DNA from: Kyrpidia tusciae DSM 2912
GTDB lineage: Bacteria > Bacillota > Bacilli > Kyrpidiales > Kyrpidiaceae
NCBI RefSeq assembly: GCF_000092905.1
Contig: NC_014098.1
Location: 2,852,001-2,916,000, forward strand
Direction: 5' to 3'
DNA: 64,000 nucleotides
The position numbers were made by a program, and so were the translations under genes. Positions within the stretch are counted from its first letter, which is position 1. Each line of letters starts with the position of its first letter. Positions 30,823-41,073 of this stretch are shown here, one piece after another. The notes below the pieces were generated by a model. That model worked only from the letters and a program-made list of their open reading frames with translations, ran no database searches and was not told the origin of the DNA.

Positions 30823-30853
30823 GAAAAAAGAAGGCCCGCCCGAGAATGCGGGC
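30823..30853 (-). terminator. Hairpin-plus-T-run between the divergent XRE genes
   Basis: GCCCGC/GCGGGC stem followed by CTTCTTTTTT on the minus strand. It lies upstream of the leftward XRE gene, so it would end an antisense or leader transcript rather than a coding one. Confidence 0.55.
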
Positions 30854-30858
30854 TTGAG

Positions 30859-30887
30859 TTTACACAAGTGTAGAGAAACGTTATACT
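30859..30887 (+). promoter_or_regulatory. Promoter and operator of the rightward XRE gene
   Basis: TTTACA (30859-30864), 17-nt spacer, TATACT (30882-30887). A perfect inverted repeat TACAC-AA-GTGTA (30861-30872) overlaps the -35 box and is a likely binding site for one of the two XRE proteins, giving autoregulation. Confidence 0.72.
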
Positions 30888-30923
30888 GAAATGGAAAAGA
30901 TTCACCATGAAGGATGATTTCCG

Positions 30924-31355
30924 ATGAGCAACGCCTTTGGCGTAAAACTAAAGCAACTCCGGACGGAGCGGGGCTGGACGTTGGAGCAGCTCTCGGCCCG
31001 CTCGGGCTTGTCAATCAGCCATATCTCCTCCTTGGAACGCGGAACCCGAATGAAGCCTTCCTTTCAGGTGGCGGTACGGCTGGCCCGGGCCCTGGAAGTG
31101 CCCCTGGCCACCTTTCTGGAAGACGCCGGGAAGGAGGAATCCGACCCACTGGAACACCTTCCGCCGGAGATCAGGGAGTTTGTCAGTCGAGAGGACGCCA
31201 CCCCTTATCTGTACCTCGCCAAGCGCCTGCAAGAAGCCCACGTATCCCTTCAAGAAATGGAACGATGGCTGCGCGATGAGCGTTCTTCCCCCGAACATGA
31301 TCCACCACCTGGATCTTCGGATGACAAGCCTCGCCGGAAATCCACCCGGATTTAA
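30924..31355 (+). CDS. XRE-family transcriptional regulator (SinR-like)
   Basis: A 143-residue protein with an N-terminal Cro/C1 domain (KLKQLRTERGWTLEQLSARS then GLSISHISSLERGTRMKPSF) and a C-terminal region with a helix-rich segment (LYLAKRLQEAHVSLQEMERW) that probably mediates dimerisation, plus a basic disordered tail. The only plus-strand regulator in the core region; it sits behind a strong promoter with a palindromic operator. Its targets are unknown. Confidence 0.85.
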   Translation: MSNAFGVKLKQLRTERGWTLEQLSARSGLSISHISSLERGTRMKPSFQVAVRLARALEVPLATFLEDAGKEESDPLEHLPPEIREFVSREDATPYLYLAKRLQEAHVSLQEMERWLRDERSSPEHDPPPGSSDDKPRRKSTRI

Positions 31356-31398
31356 CCCCTTCAGGCGATTTTCACGATTGTGCAATTCCCCGTCAGAG

Positions 31399-31417
31399 AA
31401 AAAGGCGCGTCAGCGCC
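31399..31417 (-). terminator. Terminator after tRNA-Ile
   Basis: GGCGC-TGAC-GCGCC stem followed by five T on the minus strand, 14 nt beyond the tRNA 3' end. Confidence 0.8.
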
Positions 31418-31431
31418 TTGTGTTGCTTTCA

Positions 31432-31508
31432 TGGTGGGCCCACCAGGACTCGAACCTGGGACCATCCGGTTATGAGCCGGCGGCTCTGACCAACTGAGCT
31501 ATGGGCCC
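31432..31508 (-). tRNA. tRNA-Ile (CAU anticodon)
   Basis: A 77-nt cloverleaf on the minus strand with encoded CCA. The acceptor stem GGGCCCA pairs with TGGGCCC, the D arm is GCTCAGTTGGTCAGAGC, the anticodon loop is CTCATAA and the T arm is CAGGTTCGAGTCCTG. The CAU anticodon in this loop context (GGCTCATAACC) is typical of the isoleucine tRNA whose first anticodon base is modified to lysidine by TilS, so it reads AUA. An elongator Met tRNA is the less likely alternative. Confidence 0.9.
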
Positions 31509-31575
31509 CCGACCCTCGCGCCTATTGATATCATAACAGAGGAATCCGCCACCGGGCAAGCGGGAAACCGGCCCC

Positions 31576-32725
31576 TCACTGGGCAGCCGGTTTCGCCTCT
31601 GCATCCCGGTCCAACTGGGCCGCCGCCCGCTGGCGCAGCCAGGCGTCGATAAAGGCGTCGATATCCCCGTCCATCACGGCCTGGACATTCCCCGTCTCCA
31701 CCCCGGTTCGGTGGTCTTTCACCATGGAATAGGGATGAAACACGTAGGAACGAATCTGGCTCCCCCAGGCGATCTCTTTTTGCTCGCCCCGGAGGGCAGC
31801 GATCTGCTCCTCCTGCTCCCGGCGGCGTCGTTCGTACAGCCGGGCGGCCAGGATCTTCATCGCCGTGGCGCGGTTCTTGATCTGGGACCGCTCGGACTGG
31901 CAGGTCACGACGATGCCCGTGGGGATATGGGTGATGCGCACCGCCGAATCGGTGGTGTTCACGTGCTGCCCACCGGCACCGCTGGACCGGTACGTGTCGA
32001 TTTTCAGATCTTCCGGGCGGATATCCACATCGACAGATTCATCGAGTTCCGGCAGGACGTCCACCGAGGCAAAGCTGGTGTGGCGGCGCCCCGAGGCGTC
32101 GAAGGGGGAAATTCGCACCAACCGGTGCACACCCCGTTCGGCCTTGAGGTACCCGTAGGCGTTGTGACCTTTGATCAACAGAGTCACGCTTTTCACCCCG
32201 GCCTCCTCGCCCGGCAGATAGTCCAACGTCTCCACTTTGTAACCCCGGGATTCCGCCCAACGGGTGTACATCCGCAGGAGCATGGCCGTCCAGTCCTGGG
32301 ACTCGGTCCCCCCGGCTCCGGGGTGGAGTTCCACAATGGCGTTGTTGCGGTCATAGGGGCCGCTCAGCATCAGCTCCAGTTCGAATTGACCCAGTTGGGA
32401 ATGCACCTGGGTAATCCCCGCCTCGATCTCCCCGAGAACGGTCTCGTCCCCTTCCTCGTGACCGAGTTCCCACAAAACCTCCAGATCCTCCACCCGACTG
32501 CGCAGGCCCTCCACCCGCTCCACCACATCTTTCAAGCGGTTGACCTCGGCGATCACCTTTTGGGCGCCTTCCTGGTCGTCCCAAAAATCGGCCGCCGCCA
32601 TGCGCTGTTCCATACCGGCGATCTGTTTCTTTTTCCCGGCGAGGTCAAAGAGACCTCCCGATTTCGTCGAGCCGTTCCACCAGATCGTGGAGCGCCTGAC
32701 GGAGTTCACCAAAGGTTTGCGCCAT
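31576..32725 (-). CDS. prfB: Peptide chain release factor 2 (programmed +1 frameshift)
   Basis: Release factor recognising UGA and UAA. The ATG at 32725 begins a 26-codon zero frame ([20 protein letters not shown]...) that ends at an in-frame TGA (32645-32647). The classical RF2 signal is present: a Shine-Dalgarno-like GGGAGG three bases before the slippery CTT-TGA-C, after which the +1 frame continues [20 protein letters not shown]. Catalytic GGQ is in [20 protein letters not shown] and the SPF-type anticodon-like motif in [20 protein letters not shown]. Synthesis is thus autoregulated by RF2 level. It follows secA by 11 nt. Confidence 0.97.
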
Positions 32726-32735
32726 CCTCAACACC

Positions 32736-35297
32736 TCACGCACCATGACATTTTTTATACTTTTTCCCGCTGCCGCAGGGGCAGAGATCATTGCGGCCCA
32801 CCTGGTCCTTGCTGACCACCGGCTTTTTCGCTTTTCCCTCGCCGGGCGCCGGCTCTCCGGGATTCACCTGTTGTGCCGTGCCCGTCGGCTCACTGGGACC
32901 CACCGCTTCGCCCTGCACCACCACTTGCTGCTGGACGACTTCGGGCTGCGCCACGGCGATGTACGCTTTGAAAATGAAGGTGGCCACTTCTTCCCGGATG
33001 CTGTGGATCATCTCCTCAAACATCTGGAAGCCCTCGAACTTATATTCCACCAACGGATCCCGCTGGCCGTACGCCCGCAGGTGAATGCCCTGGCGCAGAT
33101 GGTCCATGGCATCGATGTGATCCATCCATTTGCTGTCCACCGCCCGCAGCAGGACGACCTTTTCAAAATCCCGCATCATCGGGCCAAGCTGCTGTTCCCG
33201 CATGTCGTACTGCCGATTGACCGCTTCCATCAGCAGGTCGTGCAGCTCATCCCGGTCTTTATCGGCTAGCCCTTCGAGCTCTATAGCCCCGGGCAGCAGG
33301 AAGGTCCGCTCGGCGTATTCCAGCAGCCCTTTGAGATCCCACTCCTCGGGGATCGCGTCCTGGGGGGCGTAAGTATCGAGCATCCAGTCGATCAGATCTT
33401 CCACCATGCCGACGACGATTTCCCGCAGGTTATCCCGTTCGAGGATCTCCCGGCGCTGCTTGTACATGATCTCCCGCTGCTGGTTCATCACGTCGTCGTA
33501 CTTCAGCACGTGCTTCCGCAGATCGAAATTGTTGCCCTCGACCTTTTTCTGAGCGCTTTCAATGGCCCGGGTGACCAGCCGGCTTTCGATCGGCTGATCT
33601 TCCTCCAGCCCCAGTCGGTCCATGACCGCCATGGTGTTCTCCGATCCGAACAGGCGCATCAAATCGTCTTCCAGCGACAGATAAAACTGGGATGACCCCG
33701 GATCCCCCTGGCGGCCCGCCCGGCCTCGGAGCTGGTTGTCGATCCGCCGGCTTTCATGCCGCTCGGTACCAATGATATGCAGACCGCCGAGTTCCGCCAC
33801 CCCGTCTTCCAAAATGATGTCCGTGCCCCGGCCGGCCATGTTGGTCGCGATGGTCACCGCCCCCCGGTGACCGGCTTTGGCCACGATCTCCGCCTCACGT
33901 TCGTGGTGCTTGGCGTTGAGGACTTGGTGCCGGATTCCGCGTTTTTTCAGCATCTCCGACAGCCGCTCGGATTTCTCGATGGAGGTCGTCCCCACCAGCA
34001 CCGGCTGTCCAGTGGCGTGGCGCCGGACGATCTCCTCCACCACCGCCCGGAACTTGGCCTCTTCGGTCTTGTACACGACATCCGGCAGGTCCGTGCGGAT
34101 CATCGGTTTGTTCGTCGGGATGACCACGACGTCCATTCCGTAGATGCTGCGCAACTCTTCTTCCTCGGTCTTCGCGGTACCCGTCATGCCGGCCAGCTTC
34201 TTGTACATCCGGAAGTAGTTCTGAAGCGTGATTGTCGCCAGGGTTTTGCTCTCGTTCTGAATCCGCACCCCTTCTTTGGCCTCGATTGCCTGGTGCAATC
34301 CTTCGGAGTACCGGCGGCCGTACATCAGGCGGCCCGTAAACTCGTCCACGATGATGACTTCGCCATTTTGAACCACGTAGTCCCGGTCCAATTTGAACAA
34401 ACCGTGCGCTTTCAAAGCCTGGGTGATATGGTGATGAATCAGGACGTTGGCGTGGTCATAGAGATTTTGGATATTGAAAAACCGCTCGGCCTTCTGAACC
34501 CCTTGCTCGGTCAACGTGACGGACTTGGCCTTTTCGTCCACCGTGTAGTCCTCTCCGGGTTTCATGTTCGCCACGAGCAAATTCGCCCGCACGTACAGAT
34601 CGGTGGATTTTTCCGCCGGTCCGGAGATGATCAGCGGCGTGCGGGCCTCGTCGATGAGGATGCTGTCCACCTCGTCGACGATGGCGTAATGAAGGGGCCG
34701 CTGAACCATCTGCTCTTTTTGGAGCACCATGTTGTCCCGGAGGTAATCGAAGCCGAACTCATTGTTGGTTCCGTAGGTGATGTCCGCCCGGTACGCTTCC
34801 TGCTTCTGCCCATGGGTCATGCCCGGGATATTCAGGCCCACCGTCAGACCGAGAAAGCGATGAATCTGACCCATCCATTCCGAGTCGCGCCGGGCGAGAT
34901 AATCGTTCACCGTCACCACGTGAACCCCTTGTCCAGCCAGAGCGTTCAAATACGAAGGGAGGGTCGCCACCAAGGTTTTCCCTTCACCGGTTTTCATCTC
35001 TGCGACCCGGCCCTGGTGAAGGACGATCCCCCCCAGGAGCTGAACGTCAAAATGTCTCATGCCCAACGTCCGGCGGGCAGCCTCCCGCACCACCGCAAAA
35101 GCCTCGGGCAACAGGTCATCCAGGTCTTCGCCGTTCGCGTGCCGCTGCTTAAACTCCGTCGTCTTGGCCTGCAGCTGTTCATCCGAAAGCCCTTGAACCT
35201 CGGGCTCAAGGGCGTTAATCTGCTCCACAATCGGCTGCAGCCGTTTCACTTCTCGCTCATTCGAACCGCCGACAATCCTCTTGAGGAGTCCCAGCAA
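32736..35297 (-). CDS. secA: Preprotein translocase ATPase SecA
   Basis: The 853-residue motor of the Sec pathway. Walker A is [20 protein letters not shown], the DEAD-like box is [20 protein letters not shown], and nucleotide domain 2 has [20 protein letters not shown]. The C-terminal zinc-binding SEC-C motif [18 protein letters not shown] binds SecB or lipid. Length and domain order are standard. It is in the conserved hpf-secA-prfB order. Confidence 0.98.
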   Translation of the reverse strand: MLGLLKRIVGGSNEREVKRLQPIVEQINALEPEVQGLSDEQLQAKTTEFKQRHANGEDLDDLLPEAFAVVREAARRTLGMRHFDVQLLGGIVLHQGRVAEMKTGEGKTLVATLPSYLNALAGQGVHVVTVNDYLARRDSEWMGQIHRFLGLTVGLNIPGMTHGQKQEAYRADITYGTNNEFGFDYLRDNMVLQKEQMVQRPLHYAIVDEVDSILIDEARTPLIISGPAEKSTDLYVRANLLVANMKPGEDYTVDEKAKSVTLTEQGVQKAERFFNIQNLYDHANVLIHHHITQALKAHGLFKLDRDYVVQNGEVIIVDEFTGRLMYGRRYSEGLHQAIEAKEGVRIQNESKTLATITLQNYFRMYKKLAGMTGTAKTEEEELRSIYGMDVVVIPTNKPMIRTDLPDVVYKTEEAKFRAVVEEIVRRHATGQPVLVGTTSIEKSERLSEMLKKRGIRHQVLNAKHHEREAEIVAKAGHRGAVTIATNMAGRGTDIILEDGVAELGGLHIIGTERHESRRIDNQLRGRAGRQGDPGSSQFYLSLEDDLMRLFGSENTMAVMDRLGLEEDQPIESRLVTRAIESAQKKVEGNNFDLRKHVLKYDDVMNQQREIMYKQRREILERDNLREIVVGMVEDLIDWMLDTYAPQDAIPEEWDLKGLLEYAERTFLLPGAIELEGLADKDRDELHDLLMEAVNRQYDMREQQLGPMMRDFEKVVLLRAVDSKWMDHIDAMDHLRQGIHLRAYGQRDPLVEYKFEGFQMFEEMIHSIREEVATFIFKAYIAVAQPEVVQQQVVVQGEAVGPSEPTGTAQQVNPGEPAPGEGKAKKPVVSKDQVGRNDLCPCGSGKKYKKCHGA

Positions 35298-35480
35298 ACC
35301 GGACCACTCCTTTCTCCTCTCATCCTCCGCCCGCCGAGCGCCCCGCCGCCGGGGTCCGCATCGGCGGCCGGCCCTTGTCGGCCGACATCATCTCAGACAG
35401 TTATTGTAGCACCTTTTGTCAGCGGAAGCCAGTCCGAGAGCACATCCAGAATCTAGGAAGAAGCAAAAGTAGCGGCACGA

Positions 35481-35512
35481 GAAAAGCGGGCTCCAGCCAT
35501 CGCCGGACCCCG
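35481..35512 (-). terminator. Intrinsic terminator after hpf
   Basis: GCGGGGTCCGGC-GATG-GCTGGAGCCCGC stem (one mismatch, one wobble) followed by TTTTC on the minus strand. Confidence 0.75.
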
Positions 35513-35544
35513 CTCAGTCCCCGTTCAAGGTCGCAACCCCGAAC

Positions 35545-36087
35545 TCAAAACGCCGGCTCAATCAACCCGTAGTTTCCGTCTTTGCGCCGGTAGACCACAT
35601 TCACTTCGTCCGTGTCCGCATTGGCGAAGACGAAAAAGTCGTGCCCCAACAGATCCATCTGCAGAATGGCTTCTTCCACCGGCATGGGCTTGACCGGGAA
35701 CCGCTTCACCCGGACCACTTCCCCGGCAATCTCCCGCTGGCCCTCCTTGGCCGGCTCCACCTCCGCCGTCAGCGTCCGGATCCCCGCCTGCCGGAACCGT
35801 TTATTGATCTTAGATTTATGGCGTTCCGCCTGTGAGACCAGTTTGTCGACAACGAGATCCAAGGAACCGTACATATCCCCAGACTCTTCTTCGGCACGGA
35901 ACACGATGCCTCCCAGGGTCATCGTCACCTCCACCTTGTGAAGGCCCCGCTTCACCGATAAGGTGACGTACACATCCTGGTCGGCCGGCGCGTCGAAGTA
36001 CTTCTCTAAGCGCCCCACCTTGCGTACCGCGTACTCGCGAAGAGCTTCTGTCACAGCCAAATTATCTCCGCGCACGTGGATTCTCAT
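35545..36087 (-). CDS. hpf: Long-form ribosome hibernation promoting factor
   Basis: A 180-residue HPF/RaiA-family protein. An N-terminal S30AE domain binds the decoding site of idle 30S subunits (MRIHVRGDNLAVTEALREYA, EESGDMYGSLDLVVDKLVSQ); a C-terminal dimerisation domain (FPVKPMPVEEAILQMDLLGH, then FFVFANADTDEVNVVYRRKD) links two ribosomes into an inactive 100S dimer. The long form is typical of Firmicutes. The ATG 36087 follows AGGGAGGGGTGTCCCC. Confidence 0.95.
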   Translation of the reverse strand: MRIHVRGDNLAVTEALREYAVRKVGRLEKYFDAPADQDVYVTLSVKRGLHKVEVTMTLGGIVFRAEEESGDMYGSLDLVVDKLVSQAERHKSKINKRFRQAGIRTLTAEVEPAKEGQREIAGEVVRVKRFPVKPMPVEEAILQMDLLGHDFFVFANADTDEVNVVYRRKDGNYGLIEPAF

Positions 36088-36183
36088 GGGGACACCCCTC
36101 CCTTTGGTCTCTGTATGAAATATTCCCTAAGTCTGCGTAAATTCCTGCCGAATCCCCGGGGGAACTATGGGGATTTTTCGTGA

Positions 36184-36224
36184 CAAAAGAAAAGGGCCGG
36201 GCCACAGGCGGACACCGGCTCCCA
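36184..36224 (-). terminator. Terminator after the cold-shock gene
   Basis: A GC-rich hairpin (GGGAGCCGG...CCGGCCC, with a bulge) followed by TTTTCTTTT on the minus strand. Confidence 0.65.
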
Positions 36225-36270
36225 TTCCTCGCGTCGCGGATGGATCAGAGAAACAACGAACCCCCCGGGC

Positions 36271-36474
36271 TCACAGCCCCATCGGCACCACGTTGGCCGC
36301 CTGAGGACCCCGAGCCCCCTGAACGATGTCGAATTCCACCAATTGTCCCTCGGACAGCGTGCGGAATCCCTGGGATTGAATGGCCGAATAATGAACGAAC
36401 ACGTCTTCCCCGTCCTCTCGGGAGATAAACCCGTACCCCTTGTCCGGGTTGAACCATTTGACTCGTCCTTGCAT
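36271..36474 (-). CDS. Cold-shock protein (CspA/CspB type)
   Basis: A 67-residue single OB-fold RNA/DNA-binding protein: [20 protein letters not shown] (RNP-1 KGYGFI), DVFVHYSAI (RNP-2 VFVHY) and [21 protein letters not shown] strong ribosome site (GGGGAAGGAAGGAATCC) precedes the ATG. The 5' leader is long and could fold. It is monocistronic with its own terminator. Confidence 0.96.
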   Translation of the reverse strand: MQGRVKWFNPDKGYGFISREDGEDVFVHYSAIQSQGFRTLSEGQLVEFDIVQGARGPQAANVVPMGL

Positions 36475-36642
36475 GGATTCCTTCCTTCCCCTCGGGTAAT
36501 TGCGCGGCCGCCCCCAAGCGTCCGGGAACGGCGGTGGCGCTACCCGTAGTGTACGCCAAACACATCCAATCAATACCGCCAAGGGGCCGGCAGGCACATC
36601 CGCTTGACCCCAAGGGCGAAACCGCGGCCGGGGCACCAAGCC

Positions 36643-37365
36643 TCAAAGCACCTTGCTGAGAAATGCCCGGGTTCTCTCGGACCGAGGGGCCCCGAACAAC
36701 TGGGCGGGATCCCCTTCCTCCATGATGATCCCCTCGTCCATAAACAACACCCGGTCGCTCACCTCCCGGGCAAAACCCATTTCGTGAGTGACCACGATCA
36801 TCGTCATGCCCTCTTTGGCCAGGTCTTTCATCACGGCGAGCACCTCGCCCACCATTTCCGGGTCCAACGCGGACGTCGGCTCGTCGAACAGCATCACCTT
36901 CGGCTTCATCGCCAGAGCCCGGGCGATGGCCACCCGCTGCTGTTGCCCACCGGATAACTGTTCCGGGTAGGCGTCCGCCTTGTCTGACAACCCAACTTTC
37001 GCCAGCAGGGCCCGGGCTTGACCCATGGCCTCCTCCCGGGGGACCTTTCTCACCTTCATCGGGGCGAGGATGATATTTTGCAGAGCCGTCATATGCGGGA
37101 AAAGGTTGAACCGCTGAAACACCATCCCCACTTCCCGGCGCACGGCATTGATGTCACACTTCGGATCGGACACCCGGATGCCGTCGATCACCACTTCCCC
37201 GGAGGTCACCGTCTCCAGGCCATTTAAACAGCGCAAAAATGTGCTTTTCCCGGAACCGGAGGGGCCGATGACGCAGACCACCTCCTGCTCCCGGACATCG
37301 CAGTTGACCCCTTTGAGCACTTCGAGATCCCCGAAGCGCTTGTGCAGATCCCGGACGTGGATCAC
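36643..37365 (-). CDS. Polar amino-acid ABC transporter ATP-binding protein
   Basis: A 240-residue GlnQ/ArtM-type ATPase. Walker A is [20 protein letters not shown], signature [20 protein letters not shown], Walker [21 protein letters not shown], and H-loop [17 protein letters not shown] 37365 is chosen: it overlaps the permease stop (GTGA) and follows GGAGGTACGG. It powers uptake with the upstream permease and binding protein. Confidence 0.94.
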   Translation of the reverse strand: MIHVRDLHKRFGDLEVLKGVNCDVREQEVVCVIGPSGSGKSTFLRCLNGLETVTSGEVVIDGIRVSDPKCDINAVRREVGMVFQRFNLFPHMTALQNIILAPMKVRKVPREEAMGQARALLAKVGLSDKADAYPEQLSGGQQQRVAIARALAMKPKVMLFDEPTSALDPEMVGEVLAVMKDLAKEGMTMIVVTHEMGFAREVSDRVLFMDEGIIMEEGDPAQLFGAPRSERTRAFLSKVL

Positions 37366-38030
37366 GCCTGCCCGTACCTCCTCTCCAGATAAGCCACCAC
37401 CTGCTGCAGAACCAAGGTCAGGACCAGATACACAAAGGCCAGGGTCAAAAAGGGTTCCCAAGGCGACAGGATCCGCCCGAACATCAGGTTCATCTGGGTG
37501 GCGATCTCGCCCCCGGCGATCACCGCCAGAAGGGATGAATCCTTGAGAAGAGCGATGGCTTCATTCCCGAGAGGCGGCAGCATGCGGCGAAACGCTTGGG
37601 GCAGAATCACGTACAGCATCGCCTGGCCCGCCCGCAGCCCCAGGGACCGAGCCGCCTCCATCTGGCCCCGGTCGATGGACTGGATCCCCGCCCGAAAAAT
37701 CTCCGCCACATACGCGGCGGAGTTGAGCAACAGCGCGATGGTGCCCGAGATCTGCGCGTCCAGAGCCCGCCCGCCGTTAAACAGCGGGATCACGGCAAAA
37801 TGCAGCAGAAGGATTTGCACAAAAAGGGGCGTGCCCCGGAAAAATGTAATATAAGCCAAGGCGGGCCACCGCCACCACCAGCCCCGCCCCAGCCGCATCA
37901 AGCCGAGAATCAGACCGAGCAACGTGCCGGCCAGGACGGCGATCACCGTGACCTCGATGGTCACCAGAGTTCCTTGGAGAATGAGAGGCCAATAGTCCCG
38001 AATGACTTCCCAGCGAAAATGAAACCCCAC
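37362..38030 (-). CDS. Polar amino-acid ABC transporter permease
   Basis: A 222-residue HisMQ/GlnP-type permease with about five hydrophobic helices. The EAA loop contacting the ATPase is [20 protein letters not shown]; the family motif [17 protein letters not shown] is present. It lies between the binding protein and the ATPase genes in one operon. Confidence 0.93.
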   Translation of the reverse strand: MGFHFRWEVIRDYWPLILQGTLVTIEVTVIAVLAGTLLGLILGLMRLGRGWWWRWPALAYITFFRGTPLFVQILLLHFAVIPLFNGGRALDAQISGTIALLLNSAAYVAEIFRAGIQSIDRGQMEAARSLGLRAGQAMLYVILPQAFRRMLPPLGNEAIALLKDSSLLAVIAGGEIATQMNLMFGRILSPWEPFLTLAFVYLVLTLVLQQVVAYLERRYGQA

Positions 38031-38171
38031 CGGGTTCCCTCCTCGTTTGCGCGATCACAGCCGGTCCTCCGGCCCGCCTTTCCTGGCGCGATACCCACAC
38101 ACACGAAATGGGCACGGAACCGCACCGAGGTTCCATGCCCACCGCCGGCCCCCTTGAACCCGAGCCGCGCT

Positions 38172-38999
38172 TTATTCCGCCGGGGGAGCCGATCCGAAAT
38201 ATTTTTTGTAAATGGTGTCATAGGTGCCGTCGCTCTTTACCTTGGCGAGGCCGTCATTGATCTTCTCTAACAGTGCCGTGTTCCCTTTCTTGACGGCGAT
38301 GCCGTAGTATTCCTTGGGAAACTTGGGATCGGTGTAATGCTCGAATCCCTTGGAGGAATTCTGACGGATATAGTCGAGCACCACCCCGTTATCGGCCACC
38401 ACGGCATCGACCCCTTTGTTTTTCAGATCCTCCAAGGCGAGGGGCGTCGTGTCATAACGCTTGATATTCGGGTCTGTTTTGCCCAGAAAATCTGTGACAA
38501 TCTCATCCCCGGTGGTCCCGGTCTGGACCCCCACTTTCTTGCCCTTCAGATCTTGAAGGGTCCTTATCGGCGAACCCGGCGGCACCACGATCATCTGCTG
38601 CGCTTGAAAATATGGATTGGAAAAGTCCATAGACTGTTTGCGCTCATCGGTGATCGTAATGGCGGAAATCAAAATATCCCGCTGGCCAATGGACAGAGCC
38701 TGAAAAATGCCCTTCCACGGGGTGTTTTCAAACTTCACCTGAAACCCCGCCGCCTTCGCCACCGCATTCAGTAAGTCGATGTCGAATCCTTCGATCTGAT
38801 TGGTCTGGGGATTCACCGACTCAAAGGGCGCATAAGCCGCATCGGTGCCCACCACGTAAACTTGACTGCTATTGTTGGTTCCCCCGCCCGTCGATGACGC
38901 CCCGGAAGGTGCGCTGGAGGACGCGCCGCACCCCGCCAGGGCTATCCCCAGTGCCAAAGCGGCGACCCCGGCCCAGCCTTTGCGGACCCAATCTCTCAC
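38172..38999 (-). CDS. Amino-acid ABC transporter substrate-binding lipoprotein
   Basis: A 275-residue SBP family 3 protein. A signal peptide with lipobox (ALALGIALAGCG) anchors it to the outer face of the membrane; the mature part has YVVGTDAAYAPFESVNPQTN and IEGFDIDLLNAVAKAAGFQV, then LKGKKVGVQTGTTGDE. GTG 38999 follows GGGGGATCTACAG. First gene of the three-gene operon. The motif set fits glutamine/glutamate/arginine-type ligands; the exact ligand is unknown. Confidence 0.93.
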   Translation of the reverse strand: MRDWVRKGWAGVAALALGIALAGCGASSSAPSGASSTGGGTNNSSQVYVVGTDAAYAPFESVNPQTNQIEGFDIDLLNAVAKAAGFQVKFENTPWKGIFQALSIGQRDILISAITITDERKQSMDFSNPYFQAQQMIVVPPGSPIRTLQDLKGKKVGVQTGTTGDEIVTDFLGKTDPNIKRYDTTPLALEDLKNKGVDAVVADNGVVLDYIRQNSSKGFEHYTDPKFPKEYYGIAVKKGNTALLEKINDGLAKVKSDGTYDTIYKKYFGSAPPAE

Positions 39000-39106
39000 C
39001 TGTAGATCCCCCTTTGTGTGTTCGGCGGCTCTTGAATCTCGCCTGCGAAGGGCTTGTCCACCCGATCTGCAGCAAAACGCCAATGCCGCACTTCTCTGTC
39101 AATATG

Positions 39107-39135
39107 ACTCTACCGGATCTCGGTATATTCGTCAA
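39107..39135 (-). promoter_or_regulatory. Candidate promoter of the amino-acid ABC operon
   Basis: TTGACG (39130-39135), 17-nt spacer, TAGAGT (39107-39112), about 110 nt upstream of the binding-protein start. Confidence 0.45.
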
Positions 39136-39236
39136 CGTTAACATGTTACAAGAAAGGACATCCGCCATGCAAATGAAATTTTATGGGTACCGCCGGTTTG
39201 CCGCCGCGCCTTCCGGCAACATTGTCCCTCCACCCG

Positions 39237-40004
39237 CTAGACCCGCCCCACGGCTTTTACCGCAATTCCCGCCGCCGCTAAAGCTTGGCGGATGCGCCGG
39301 GCGAATTCCACAGCATTGGGGCCGTCCCCGTGGATACAAACGGTATCCGCCCGGATCTCTACGTCCGTACCCTGTTGGGACCTGACTTTGCCTTCCTTTA
39401 CCATGCGGATGACCTGAGCGACCGCTTGATCCGCGTCCCGGATCAGGGCATCCGGCTGTCGACGGGGCGTCAGCGTCCCGTCTCCCTGATACGTCCGGTC
39501 GGCGAACACTTCACTGGCGGTCTGAAGCCCGACCCGCCGGCCGGCCTTGACCAATTCACCGCCCGACAAGCCAAACAGAACTAAAGACGGGTCAACGGCG
39601 TAAACCGCCTGGGCGATGGCCAGGGCGAGGGTGGGATCCTTCGCGGCCATGTTGTACAGGGCTCCGTGAGGTTTCACATGCTCCATCCGCCCTCCGGCGG
39701 CCCGGACAAAACCATAAAGCGCCCCTACCTGGTAGACCACCATATCGTAGGCCTCTTCCGGAGTGATCGCCATGTTTCGGCGTCCGAATCCCTGCCGGTC
39801 CGGCAAGCCCGGATGGGCCCCCACCGCCACCCCTCTTTCCACCGCCAGTTGGACAGTCTTGCGCATGACCGCCGGGTCGCCGGCGTGAAACCCGCAGGCG
39901 ATATTGGCGGAACTGACCACATCGAGCAGGGGCCCATCCTGGCCGAGGGTGTAGACGCCGAAGCTCTCCCCCATGTCGCTGTTCAGATCAATGCGGTACA
40001 TCAT
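39237..40004 (-). CDS. pxpA: 5-oxoprolinase subunit A (LamB/YcsF family)
   Basis: A 255-residue LamB/YcsF protein: [60 protein letters not shown] and [10 protein letters not shown], all hallmark motifs. With PxpB and PxpC it forms the bacterial ATP-dependent 5-oxoprolinase that recycles 5-oxoproline to glutamate. The three genes run pxpB-pxpC-pxpA here, and the adjacent polar amino-acid importer may be related. Confidence 0.95.
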   Translation of the reverse strand: MMYRIDLNSDMGESFGVYTLGQDGPLLDVVSSANIACGFHAGDPAVMRKTVQLAVERGVAVGAHPGLPDRQGFGRRNMAITPEEAYDMVVYQVGALYGFVRAAGGRMEHVKPHGALYNMAAKDPTLALAIAQAVYAVDPSLVLFGLSGGELVKAGRRVGLQTASEVFADRTYQGDGTLTPRRQPDALIRDADQAVAQVIRMVKEGKVRSQQGTDVEIRADTVCIHGDGPNAVEFARRIRQALAAAGIAVKAVGRV

Positions 40005-40071
40005 ATTACCCCCTTTGGTCGCGACGGGGCGCGCCGCCGTGCCACCGCGCCACCCGCCAAAAATCCGGTGG

Positions 40072-41073
40072 TCATACCCGGGCGTAGCGCAAAAAAGCCC
40101 GTAACCGGCCGATGTCTGCTTCCCGCTTCCTCAGCAACCTCTGGGCTTCCTCCAGTTCAATCCGGGTAAAACGCAGCCGCCCGCCCGGGCGGACCTGGGC
40201 CACCACGGGAAGATCCACCGTCGCCACCTGGGCGATTTTCGGATAGCCGCCCATCGTCTGATGGTCCGCCAACAGAAGGATCGGCCGCCCGTCGGGAGGC
40301 ACCTGAAGGGTGCCTGTGGTGACCGCCTCGGAGATCATCTCCATGGGCCGGGCCAGCGCCAATTTTGGCCCATCTAACCGATAGCCCATGCGATCGGACT
40401 GGGGCAGGACGACAAAATCCGCTTCGAATACCCTCCGCCGGGATTCTTCGGAAAAAGCTTCAAACTGCGGCCCGGTCATCGCCCTCACCTGGGGATGCGG
40501 TTCGTACTTCGGCAAAAGGCGCGGATCCACACCCCAGGGTGCCGGGACAAAGCTTCTCCCCTGGAGCTGCGATGCCCAGGTGTTCATGAGGGCCCGGGCC
40601 CATTCCCCGGGCCGCCCGACGGGCAGAACGTCACCCGACTGAAGCGCCCGCCCTTTGTACCCACCGATCCCCGCCCGCAAATACGTACTCCCGCTGCCCA
40701 TCACTTTTGGAACGTCGATCCCCCCGGCCACCCCCAGGTACATCCGGCACCCCGAGGGCTCCGGATCAAAATCGAGCACCGCGCCGGAGCGCACCAGAAC
40801 GGGCCGCCAAAGAGGGACCGGGGCGCCATCGATGCGGGGCACAAGACCCGCTCCGGTTATGGCAATCAGGGATCGCTCTTCGAAACAGATCCGCGGCCCC
40901 ACCAAAGTCATCTCGACGGCCGGGGCGCCCTCCGGGTTCCCCACCAGAAGATTGGCGACCCGCAGGGCAAAACCATCCATCGCCCCGCTGACGATGACCC
41001 CGTATTTTTGATAGCCAACTCTCCCACAATCCTGGACCGTGGTCAGCAGACCGGGCTTCACGACCCGAATCAT
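40072..41073 (-). CDS. pxpC: 5-oxoprolinase subunit C (KipA-like)
   Basis: A 333-residue biotin-dependent-carboxylase-like/KipA protein: [40 protein letters not shown] and a C-terminal [18 protein letters not shown] segment ([20 protein letters not shown]). It starts inside the last codons of pxpB (4-nt overlap), so the pair is translationally coupled. Confidence 0.94.
   Translation of the reverse strand: MIRVVKPGLLTTVQDCGRVGYQKYGVIVSGAMDGFALRVANLLVGNPEGAPAVEMTLVGPRICFEERSLIAITGAGLVPRIDGAPVPLWRPVLVRSGAVLDFDPEPSGCRMYLGVAGGIDVPKVMGSGSTYLRAGIGGYKGRALQSGDVLPVGRPGEWARALMNTWASQLQGRSFVPAPWGVDPRLLPKYEPHPQVRAMTGPQFEAFSEESRRRVFEADFVVLPQSDRMGYRLDGPKLALARPMEMISEAVTTGTLQVPPDGRPILLLADHQTMGGYPKIAQVATVDLPVVAQVRPGGRLRFTRIELEEAQRLLRKREADIGRLRAFLRYARV

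Noticed and set aside
33756..35456. 566-codon plus-strand frame opposite secA
   Set aside because: Antisense shadow of secA; no start signal or domain.
36153..36180. AATCCCC/GGGGATT hairpin upstream of hpf as a riboswitch
   Set aside because: A simple inverted repeat without any known aptamer motif; it may be a bidirectional terminator or leader hairpin, but no gene on the plus strand ends there.
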